Below, piece after piece: positions 1 through 9,600 of a stretch of 64,000 nt of DNA (positions are counted from its first letter, which is position 1; the number at the start of each line of letters is the position of its first letter). The stretch spans positions 1,302,001-1,366,000 of the forward strand of contig JASSKH010000028.1 in NCBI GenBank assembly GCA_031763025.1, written 5' to 3'. Made by a program: the position numbers and the translations under genes. Origin of the DNA: Macrocystis pyrifera. Its lineage: Eukaryota > Sar > Phaeophyceae > Laminariales > Laminariaceae. The notes beneath the pieces were generated by a model. The model searched no databases, had not been told where the DNA came from, and saw only the letters and a list, made by a program, of their open reading frames with translations.

Positions 1-960
1 TATCTCTTGATGGGTGGCGAACTGGGCAGCAAGACTTAAATCGATCATCTCATTATGCCTTCAGCACTGTCTCCACCAGATTTGGTCTTGATCAAAAACG
101 ATTTTTTTAATACGACGTACGAATCTATTAATAGTGCAAAATAAATGGTGTTTTTGAGTTTTCGCGGATATATCTCGGCGAGATCGAGTCCACTAAAAAA
201 AGGGTAATAAAAGTTCATACGTATACCTGATACTGATTTTTTTTTGCACAAGCAGTGGTGTGTCAGGGTTAGTAATTCCAATGATGTAGCCTAATTTGCA
301 GTGGCTCGAGATACGACGTTGGGAAGCTTTCTCCGTTTTATGACTGGCCCAGCTCGTACGTTCCGCAAATACACTCACTCCCTCAAGAGGACTTCGTAAC
401 CGCTTTGATTATACTAATAGGTTTAAGCAGCATGTTTCATGATTCGAAATAATGTGTCTACCCAAAACTTCCCTAATACGCGTCATTAACGACACACAAT
501 CACAAGGGTGCACAACACACAGCACGCGTGACGTCAGCGTCAAAACACAGGCGGGGCTCATGAGCGTAGTAGCGGACCGGCCCACGAAAACACAGCAACA
601 CACAACGCACCATCATGAGGCGCGACAAGGACAGAACGAGATGGAAACACGTTTTTGGCATGCAGTTTCTTGACCACTCAGCTATTATTGCGCATCTTGG
701 CACCCAATGTTCATGATAACACCAAAACGGTGGTACTGCCCTGCGCCAACACGATGGTATGAGGTCACCAACGAGGGCCTCGTAGAGTAGGAAACACTGC
801 ATGTTACGTAGGTATGCTATTGTGTTCCTTTTATCCAACAACCGTACTGCATTATGATGGAATAACCACAAAAATACAGTCACACGATAAAATTATGGCT
901 GAATTCACCCCCCGGCAGTAACACTGACACTGCGAAACAAAGCAATAACCAATACAAGTA
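1..960. other. no gene recognised
   Basis: Short overlapping ORFs occur on both strands, but none has recognisable domain content, codon character or a splice pattern I could support. The stretch is AT-richer than the exon-bearing parts of the window. Confidence 0.5.
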
Positions 961-1066
961 TATACCTGGTAGTAAAAGATGTCCGTTGATAGCACTCTCG
1001 CCCCTTGACATATAAGGATATACCTGGTAGTCAAAGATGTCCGTTGATATCACTCTCGCCCCTTGA
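961..1066. repeat. tandem duplication, 58-bp period
   Basis: A unit beginning TATACCTGGTAGT and ending CTCGCCCCTTGAC occurs at about 961-1008 and again at 1019-1066, with only a couple of substitutions. It contains the CCTGGTA word that recurs across the window. No coding role is apparent. Confidence 0.85.
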
Positions 1067-1414
1067 CGGGCAGCCGTGAAAGCACACGAAATTTACTACA
1101 TCAATCCTAGAGACGCCTTGACGGGTCGAAGTTAAAACGTCAACCCAACCTGGGGATTTTTTCCAAAATGCGATAACGGTACTATTAGTATTAATATTAA
1201 TAATGACAAACGCGAAAAAGCTGTTCTACTACTGTAGCAGTGCAACCAAGACTGGTGCAAGAGTGCGGACGGTATGTACAACTTCTCAAAGCAATGCAAA
1301 AATTGAACAGAAGGTTGGTATGACATGTGTAAGTTTCAATTTTCGCGCCTTTCGAACTTATACTGCTGTAGCGTTACACCGTTTATGTTGTCAGACGTCA
1401 AACCTCGGCCAACT

Positions 1415-1520
1415 ATTACGGGGGACCATAGTAAATAGGACCAAATATGGTTAGTGAAAATAGGTGAATATATAGGTATTTTATATAGGCCATAGGCCCT
1501 ATTAACTATGGACCCCGTAA
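1415..1520 (-). repeat. palindromic MITE-like element, copy 1
   Basis: The ends are inverted repeats of the type ATTACGGGGGACCATAGT and its complement. The inner half carries GGACCAAATATgGTTAGT followed by AATATATAGG, which defines the reverse orientation of the family. It is about 105 bp long with no coding capacity. Nine further copies lie in this window. Confidence 0.85.
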
Positions 1521-2470
1521 CAGTGAATTCATGATATGAGACACGAGAGTTCAGCCTCAACCAGACTCGCTCTCGTACTCGTAGATATAACATGCCTTCC
1601 ATATACTTCCAGGGTTCAATCCCGCTCCACAAATCCAGATTTCCTACGTTCAACCTTACACACTCAAACCAACAGTAACATATGAGTAATACCATTTCAT
1701 TAGAAGTTTAGTAGCTGGTCGTCGCCGAAGAGTGTTGCGGGCACTAATAACGTCTAACGCCTGTGCCTACGAGTACACGCTGTCCACCTGAATACGGCAG
1801 CGACAATCCGTTAAACGCTACTAAAGGTAGTTTAATAAAAATTCGGCGTGTTCCAAGCAAGGGAAGTTCTTCGCATTCTAATTTTGTACTACTGCTGTAC
1901 GACTCTACTTGAGTGACGGGTTTCTATGACTTGAGATGCGTTGATGAGATGATTATTTGAGAATGAGTGATTGACCAATACGATTCACGACAGGCGAACA
2001 CTATTGGTACATACCACGAACGCCTCATAAACTCCGAAGTAGGGCGTATTTCTCGGGCCGTTTTAGGAGCGCGGAAATGTGGACTTTGCCGCGAGCGAGC
2101 CCCCCCGGAAAGCCTGATTTCTTGCATCAGCACACAAGTCATAAAATTGGTATGTGCCGGCCTCTCTATAATTGGAACCCTAGATCCCTGGAACAGTTGT
2201 TGTCTCTCTAGGACACGTCTCGATAGTTTAATAGCTTGCTCGAACGGAGCTTGGGCACCACGTATTTCAGGGTCTTGCAGATATTATTAATAATAGGCTT
2301 TCTGAACACGTCGATTCCCAAACATCACACACCGCAACAGTAGTGATTTGGCAACTCAGCCTGCCCACGACTGCCGACTTCAGCGTGGACAGTAGGCCTC
2401 AACTCTTCGTTCTACTCTTTAATCGAAGTATTCGGGCATTGTGCCGGTAAATTCCAGAGTTCGAAGGCGA
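1521..2470. other. no gene recognised
   Basis: Only short ORFs without domain content were seen between two palindromic elements. The missing 3' exons of the minus-strand thioredoxin-like gene could lie here or further left, but I could not identify them. Confidence 0.4.
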
Positions 2471-2582
2471 TTAATGCTCCATACTAAATAGGACCTGCGG
2501 TAAACACAAAAAAAACATAGAATTACCTATTTTAACTATTAATAACAATATTTGGTCCTATTTACTATGCTCCCCCGTAATA
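2471..2582 (+). repeat. palindromic MITE-like element, copy 2
   Basis: A diverged copy. The left end is damaged (TTAATGCTCCATACTAAATA) and the right end is intact (TACTATGCTCCCCCGTAAT). The middle has the family words GGACCTGCGGTA and AACAATATTTGGTCC. Confidence 0.8.
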
Positions 2583-2907
2583 GTCTGAGCGCTATCTGGT
2601 GTGTTTTTACCCGTGCGGCCGCCGTGCGACGCGTATTCTCAAGGTTTTCACGTTGTATTGAGGAGGTTGGCATCGCCAGTGACCGGAGCCACTTAAAATA
2701 TCCGGCTGCTTTTGTCCTGGAAGTTATACTCGCTTTTGACGATTGTGCTCGTATTCGCCGTCCTTATTCGTTGACGAGTATGAAATACAGGTAGAATAGT
2801 TCCGATACGCTACGTACGTAAATATACTTTGTGCTGTATTGGCCGAAAAAGGCCAATTATCCAACTTGCCAAAACATACGTATGCTACCACAAGCCCAGA
2901 AGGTCTA

Positions 2908-3024
2908 TTTACGGGGGGGACCAAAGCAAATAGGACCTACGGTACACACAAAACACAGATATTTACCGGTACCTATTTTTACTACTCGTACCAATATTTG
3001 GTCCTATTCACTATGGTCCCCCTC
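2908..3024 (+). repeat. palindromic MITE-like element, copy 3
   Basis: Left end TTACGGGGGGGACCAAAGC, middle GGACCTACGGTACACACAAA, right end CACTATGGTCCCCCT. A small insertion in the second half (GTACC) makes it slightly longer than the other copies. Confidence 0.8.
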
Positions 3025-3828
3025 AACACCTGGTATTAATAAGGTAAAGCGCTCCTCTCAAGCACCACATACATGGGATACATGGTCGTGGTGGCGCTGG
3101 GTTTCGCGGGCCTTCGGTAGGGTTGTGACTTGACGGGCAACACATTCGTGACTCGTACCAGTAAACCTTAATTCGTTTTCAAACAGGCCTGCATCATTTT
3201 TCAGGTTTTATTTTTAGCTCAAACAATCAACCCCGAACCCAAGCACACACAGATCTACAAAGCACCTGTTAATAGACTACTCAAGTACATGGAACTATAA
3301 TAGTGGAATAAGTATCTCTCTAGGATAAGGTTTCAGGATGGACACTGGGTTACTGATGAAGCTGGGTAGAAAGGACGAATTAATTCGAAAAACACACATG
3401 GTCATACATATGGAAAGGGAGCTGATCTCTCTCATGATACATGGTCTTCAACGTTCCCTAGGTCGGGCTGACTGCAAGACTTTCGTGGTAAGTCTGAAGT
3501 AGAGGACCTTGATATATATCTATTAATCGCATTAATAGTTCACATTGTTAATAATAGCCCATTTTCTTCTTCGCAGACTAGAAGACAAGACCTCGTACTC
3601 CAAACATGCATGGAAAATCAGTGGGGTAGTATTAATATTGATAGCAGGCTACCTGGGGGAACATACGCCAACTCTAAATCCTAGATACTCTATGGCATCT
3701 GGTGTCTGTTGTCATAACATACCTGTTGCGTGGTACGACTCTTAACGAGTATATACTCGCTCAACACATGAAACAAAAAGCGGCGATGGGGGAAAAAAAG
3801 GGTCAGAACCGCCAGCCTGTTTTCTCAC
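3025..3828. other. unassigned; one degenerate repeat core
   Basis: At about 3310-3375 there is a degenerate match to a repeat core (TATCTCTCTAGGAT followed by GAAG and GGTAGAAAG) that also occurs near 28630 and 62650. Otherwise no gene is visible. The 3' end of the thioredoxin-like gene on the minus strand should be in or beyond this stretch. Confidence 0.4.
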
Positions 3829-5449
3829 CACAAGATTGTTCGTCAAGTACGCCGGCAGGTGCTCGTCGAGCCGTCGTAATCTCGAGCCTATGTACTTGCA
3901 TTTCCGGCACCAAGATGCCTGGAACCATACCGCCACAACCTGGAGGATTTTTCGATGGGAGGACGCCAGGAAATCGGGCATGAACGATGAAGAATGTTAG
4001 GATGAACACCTTGTCGTCGTAGAAGATACGGTATGCGTAGTACCTAACGTCGTACAGCAGCAGCAGTACCTGATACAGCAGCAGGAGCAGCAGCAGCAGC
4101 AACTCGTACGTGGTGTACCTGGTAGGTGCAAGGTGCAAGTTGAGGTCGCTCTAGTTCGGCAACATCACAGCAACTTGCAGTTGGTCTCTTCGATATACAT
4201 GGAACGTATGTATGCAAAATGATAATAACAGGTAGAACTGAAACATCGAAATACGAACGAAAAAGAACGCACAGGGCAGCAGCGAGGCTGGTGCTTCAAA
4301 AACTGCAAATTAGCCCATGGCCTGGTGTTCCGTTCAAGGGTACGACGTCCCAGAGGTACAAGGTCGGTTATCCTTTGCTGCCGAACAGCAACAAAAAAGA
4401 AACGAACGCAGCATGGTGTGTTCCGCTGCTACACAGCAGCAGTGCTCCTGGTACATAAATATGATGTCTGCACACCCCCACGATACGGCGGTGGCAACAC
4501 AGCAGCAGCGTTAAGTTCGAAAATGAGTAAGTCGGCGGGAGGTTCGGCGCAGCCGTCAGAGCCGAGCCCGAGCAGGCCCAAATTACTACTGCTGTAATAA
4601 ATTCCTCGAAATTGCGAAAAGTGCCACCAAACTGACAGGAAGTGCGAGAACAAAACCTAAAAGATTCGTGACATCGCGGAAGCCCCGTTCTAGACCGCGT
4701 GAACACCAACATCGCCCGTGCTTGCGCTGAGCCTCTATAGGCCTGAGGTGAAAGCACCGAAGGCATCGTGCACTGGCTGTCCAGCTTTGCTCGGGTGTGG
4801 GAGTGCGCACTCACGAGGTTTTTTTCTTGGTAGAAGGAAAAGCTTCGAAGGAGGGACTACACGCGACCGTCAACGTCCAGTCAGGAACCATCTCTCAATA
4901 ATAAAAGAACAGAGAAGACACAAAGATGCCTTTTTGCCTCCTATTTTCTGTGTTCTGTCTGCCGGTCTTGCGGGGTGGTTAGGGGCAACTCAAGACGCGT
5001 CGGCGAGGCCCATGACCCACCAGTTGGGGGGTTGACGAACACCCACCCAACAGCGCGAGAAGAGAAGTTGGCCATATGTGTGTACGCGCCAAGGCAAATT
5101 CCTACTCTACCTATTTCCCCATTGCAGGTCAACAAGGTCTTCGGGAGGGACAATCGTGCGTTGCATCTGGCCTTGTGCTCACCTGCTTCGGTCTAGCCAC
5201 TATCCGATCAAACTCCTCTACGTTCCCCACAGTCTGGATCTCCTTTGTCGTCGTAGGAGAGGCAATTGCGCTTATCGGGGTTCGTGTGCCTCCCACATCT
5301 CGCCGAGCCTCGGTGGCTACTGCCCCCCCAGAGGAAGCACCCATCGTAAGAGGAGTTACCACGAATGCTTGCCCGCAGTGGGGAACCTCTGCCACGGCAA
5401 AAGCTAAAAGCGCCGCCGCCACCGAGCTCCGTCTACTTCGGTGAGTCAT
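3829..5449 (-). CDS. plastid-targeted WCRKC thioredoxin-like protein, 5' part (2 exons)
   Basis: Two phase-matched exons on the minus strand. Exon 1 (5449-5183, 89 codons) starts MTHRSRRSS, has a hydrophobic A/L/V stretch and then CGQAFVV, the layout of a heterokont plastid presequence with its conserved F. It ends NVEEFDRIVARPKQ before a GTGAGC donor. Exon 2 (3939-3829, 37 codons) follows a CTCCAG acceptor and reads VVAVWFQASWCRKCKYIG, a thioredoxin beta strand plus a CxxC redox site. WCRKC is the signature of plant plastid thioredoxin-like 3 proteins. The likely role is dithiol-disulfide exchange in the plastid. Both exons are whole codon multiples, and the junction gives an uninterrupted thioredoxin fold start. 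The C-terminal half (the cis-Pro region) was not found, so the gene is annotated as partial; further exons may lie at lower coordinates or beyond the window. Confidence 0.82.
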
Positions 5450-5927
5450 CCTTGAGAAGTAGAGCGAAGAAGGTGTGCTAGGAGAGGGGGGATGGTCCGA
5501 TGCACGGGCCAGGGATTGTGCAACGTGGTGATTTCTGCGTTTTGTGGCAGAGGGCGGAGCGACGGTGCAGCTGGCTGGGCCGGGTGCGGTATGGATGGTT
5601 CGCGGATGGTTCGTGGATAAAGAAAACTGCGAGCCCGCGGGCTGGTCGCAGGGTCACTCAAAATGTTCAAGTAGAAGTCAACAGCTGTCAACTACTGGGA
5701 ATCTGCAATCGAAAAATCGAAAAACCAACGAAATACGTCAAAACGTCAACGAAAAACGTCAAAACGTCGGGGAGAAAAGGATCAAAAAAAGAAAAACGAA
5801 AAACTCGCGGTGTCACAGAATCACTTTTCAGCCTATAATCTTAAAAGTAATACCCTGGTAGTTTTTTGTCGCGCATAGGTTTCACATTCCCACTGCTCCG
5901 CTAATCAATTTTTTATGCAAGAAAAAG

Positions 5928-6016
5928 TCCCTACGAGCATGCACTCGGTGAGACTTGAACGTACGAAATTGATCTTGATAGGCACGCGGACCACCTACCA
6001 AGCCACCGGGGACGCC
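5928..6016 (-). other. tRNA-like pol III promoter remnant (SINE-head-like)
   Basis: The minus strand carries an A-box-like TGGCTTGGTAGG and, about 40 bases later, a B-box-like GTTCAAGTCTC. The spacing is tRNA-like, but the D and T stems do not pair well, so this is not a functional tRNA. It may be the head of a tRNA-derived SINE. Confidence 0.35.
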
Positions 6017-6036
6017 GGCTCTGGAGCATCTGAGCG

Positions 6037-6425
6037 GTGTGGTGGAAATCGAGTTTATAAGCCTTAAATTCGTGTAGCGTTTGTTACGTAACATTTTTAG
6101 TCTACATTTCCCTATAATGGCGTCGACGGCAGGACGTGAGATTATGAACGTGGTCCGTGGTTCGATTCTCGCCTTCATCCCCCCAAAAAAAGGAGAAAAA
6201 GGGGAATATCTCATGTTCAGGAACCTGTAAAACTCACTCACTTATAAAACACCTAGGAAAGAACGATGAGAGCAATGCGATCATTGCATACTGAGTCTGG
6301 TACCGAAAAGTCGGAGGTAAAACTTGGATACTCAGAGTCTCATTGGGGTTCATGACTACTCGCAAGGAGAGATAAGTCGGGGTGGTGGAAATCGAGTTTA
6401 TAATAAGCGTGTAGCGTTTGTTACC
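6037..6425 (+). repeat. dispersed direct duplication of about 50 bp
   Basis: A segment beginning GGTGGTGGAAATCGAG, containing TTTATAA and ending GTGTAGCGTTTGTTAC, occurs at about 6037-6091 and again at 6379-6423. The copies differ by a short indel. They bracket a tRNA-like sequence and lie just upstream of the WD40 gene. Confidence 0.75.
6114..6182 (+). other. tRNA-like pol III promoter remnant
   Basis: A-box-like TGGCGTCGACGG is followed about 40 bases later by B-box-like GGTTCGATTCTC. Stem pairing is poor. The words GGCGTCGNCGGCAGGAC are shared with a minus-strand sequence near 16590, which argues for one SINE-like family. Confidence 0.35.
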
Positions 6426-6427
6426 GA

Positions 6428-6508
6428 TGGGAATGACTCTATCATCCTAGTCATTCCCATTTGTTTGTTACCTAGTCATTCCCACCCCGACTATGCTAGT
6501 CATTCCCG
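6428..6508 (+). promoter_or_regulatory. candidate upstream motif cluster of the WD40 gene
   Basis: Four copies of an 11-mer lie 140-225 bp upstream of the proposed ATG: TGGGAATGACT at 6428 (inverted) and AGTCATTCCC at 6449, 6474 and 6498. The first two can form a hairpin. The clustering upstream of a ribosome-biogenesis gene is suggestive, but regulatory function is inferred only from position and repetition. Confidence 0.35.
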
Positions 6509-6650
6509 ACAGCGGGAAAAAGGACTTCATATAGTAGGCAGGCGTGTATATTTAGGGGATGTTTTGTTTTGGTGTGCGGTGTTCGTGGCGTGGTCGCGGT
6601 GTGCATCCATCCCGTCTTGTTGCGGCTTGGTGTACCTACCACACACCACG

Positions 6651-9600
6651 ATGGGGAAGAAAACAAAGAGCAAGACGTCTAAGGCAAGGAGTAGAGGTAG
6701 TTCCTCGAATGCGTCGGTGTCAATTGCTGCACAGCAGTCTACATCAAAACGGCCACGAAGTAGTGATGACACTACTGCTGCTGCTGCTGTGAAGAAGGTG
6801 TCCGCGGACGCTAGTGGTGAAGGAGGCACGAACGGGGATGGAGAGGACCTCGTCTTCGAAGACCCCTTTGGCGACGAGTTCGAGCCGGAAGATATAGCTA
6901 GTTACGAAGAAGATGAAGGTGGTAACGAAAAACACGGCGGGGAGGCTGATGCCAAGGACGTTGCAGGCGACGGTATGGAAGACGAGAATGAAGAGGTAGA
7001 GCGACCACAGCAGAAAGAGGTCGAGACGAAGGTGTGGAGAGCTGGTGTGGACGAGCTGACGGAAGGAGAGGAACTCGAGTACGACAGCACCGCCTACCAC
7101 ATGTACCACTCGCTGCGACCGGAGTGGCCGTGCCTAAGCTTTGACGTGATTCGGGACAGCCTGGGCACGAACCGTTCTCGCTTCCCCCATACTGTGTTCG
7201 CGGTCGCCGGGACCCAGGCCGACCGCGCGGACAGCAACCGCCTGCAGATCATGAAACTCTCTGATTTGCAACGCACCCGCAAGGCCGGGGGCGACGGGAG
7301 CGACGATGACGAGTCCGAGGAGGAAGGGCCAGATGAGACGGACGACGACCCCACCTTGGATCACATCAACATCCCGCACAGGGGCGGGGTCAACCGCGTG
7401 CGATCCATGCCACAGCAGCCGCATATCGTGGCCACCTGGTCGGAGTCGTCGGATGTACACGTATGGGACCTGGAAAAGCAGATGAACTCGTTGTCGAAGG
7501 GCACTCCGAGGACTTCCAAGATCGACCCGGTGTTTACGTACGACGGGGCACACGGAGGCGAGTGTGGAGCGGGATAGCAGTGAGGGTTGGTTATGCAAGG
7601 GTGTTTTCTGTATAGAGTACCGTATAACACGCAAGGTAACACAACCCCTGGGACAGATTTCAGATCTGGTTTCCTCGAAATCAGGGGGGGCACAAGCAAC
7701 GAAAATGGTGGCTTTGGAAAGATTTCGTCGAGAAGGTTGGTATTAATACTATTAATATATGATAGACGCATCGCTCGTATACGCCCTCCCCGTTATCGAC
7801 AAACCCAGCTTTGAAAATCGTCCGAGAGGGTGCGTACTGATATAACGGTACCGGGTGTATGCTGCGGTTGTTGTAGTACTGCTTCATGTACCTGGTACTG
7901 CTGTACTGGGTGAGGCGAAGATACGTGCGAGGTACGTACGCTTACCATGAGTTCACGTCAATATTAATGCTTGCTGTACGGCAGAGTAAGCTCAACCTGT
8001 TGACGTCCCACCTGTGTTGCACTGCCCACAAGAAAAGCTAATATTGCCTAAACTCCCCACAACAAAGACACTGGAATCACGTCTTCCCCCGTTCTTCAAC
8101 TAGCCAGAATTTGGCAGGGCAAATATGAGCTCCTTGGTGTCCCGTGAGTGTGCCGAAGCGACAGCACTTTTCGTTTCCTCTTTACGAGTTCGTACTCACA
8201 ATATGCTGTACACAATTCGGCTCGCGTGCTCTCGCTTGCGCCAGTAGAGGCATGCCAAATAACTCCGTTTTCGCTCCCGATGCCCACACAGACAACACGT
8301 AGTGCGCTGGCCTCGACATTGTAGACTGGCTGTGCTCTTGGAAATAACGCGAGAACAACGGAGCATATTTTCGACATCGATATGTACGAGCGAGTATATA
8401 CAGCAGTAGTAGCTCCTCCTGCGTTCGTCCTGCTCGTTCTACAGCAGAAAAACATTACTTGGCTACAGTACGAGAAACCGAGAATTAAAGCGCCTGGACC
8501 CACATTTTCAAACTTCAGCCACGAGGTCCGCCCCGAAGGACACGGAACATGCTGTCGCTTTGGCACACTCACGGGAGTGCACCAAGGAGCTCACATCTGC
8601 CATGCCAAAATATGGTTCGATGGGAACGTTCAGAGATGGAGCAGAAAAACGAAGTGTCCTCAGGAAAAAGAAACGGGAGCGAACGTGGTTCCGGTGTCTT
8701 TGTTGTCGTTTTTTTTTGTGTTTGTGGGCAGTACAACACAGGTGCTCCTGCATAGTCGATGCACCACGAGTTCTATGTGTATACTGTCTGATGCGTCCTG
8801 TTGGCGAGAAAATCTACCGAACTACTGTAGACCACATTACATTTCGTTGAGAGTCGTAAATGCGCAGCTGCTGCTGACGTCGCTGCCGAGGACACTTCCG
8901 TTGAGCACATCAAATGCCTAACGCGATCTCTCTCGGTCCTCTCTCCGCCCCCTCGATCAAAACCTACTATTTCACGGTTAACTTGGTAACATCTAATGAC
9001 GTGGTGGCCCATGCGTTATAATTATGCGTTCTCGTTTTAACAGGAGGGTTTCGCCTTAGACTGGTCACCGACGGAGGAAGGACGATTAGCCAGCGGCGAC
9101 TGTGGAAACTGCATCAACGTGACCCAGAAACTTGACGGGGGGTGGGCGACAGACCCCGTCCCATTTGTGGGGCATGTCGGATCAGTGGAGGACCTGCAGT
9201 GGAGTCCCACGGAGAGCTCGGTAAATACCTTTGCTTTTCTTCCAGAACGAAACCGCTCCTCTCTCCCCTTATTTAACAGCGTCAGACGATGCAGTCTTTG
9301 AAGACGCCTGACTCTTCCTTGTTTGAGTTTGAGTAGTGATGGGGTTATGGCGTGCATTTTTCGTGTCGACTGCTGTGCTCCCTGTTGTTTTTTCCGAGAA
9401 ACAATGGATGCGCGCTGGTCATGAGCCACGTGATGGGTTTCGGCAGCCTCTCTCTTTGTTGCAGGGAGCTTGACCCTTTGCCCTCCACTGCCTTTGTGTA
9501 TAGCTGCTGTGAGAGACGTTTTTTTGGACCATGATACTCCTCTGCTGTCGTCGCTATTTTTTACGTAATTTCCCGAAAGGGCAAGCGTCTACAAATCTCA

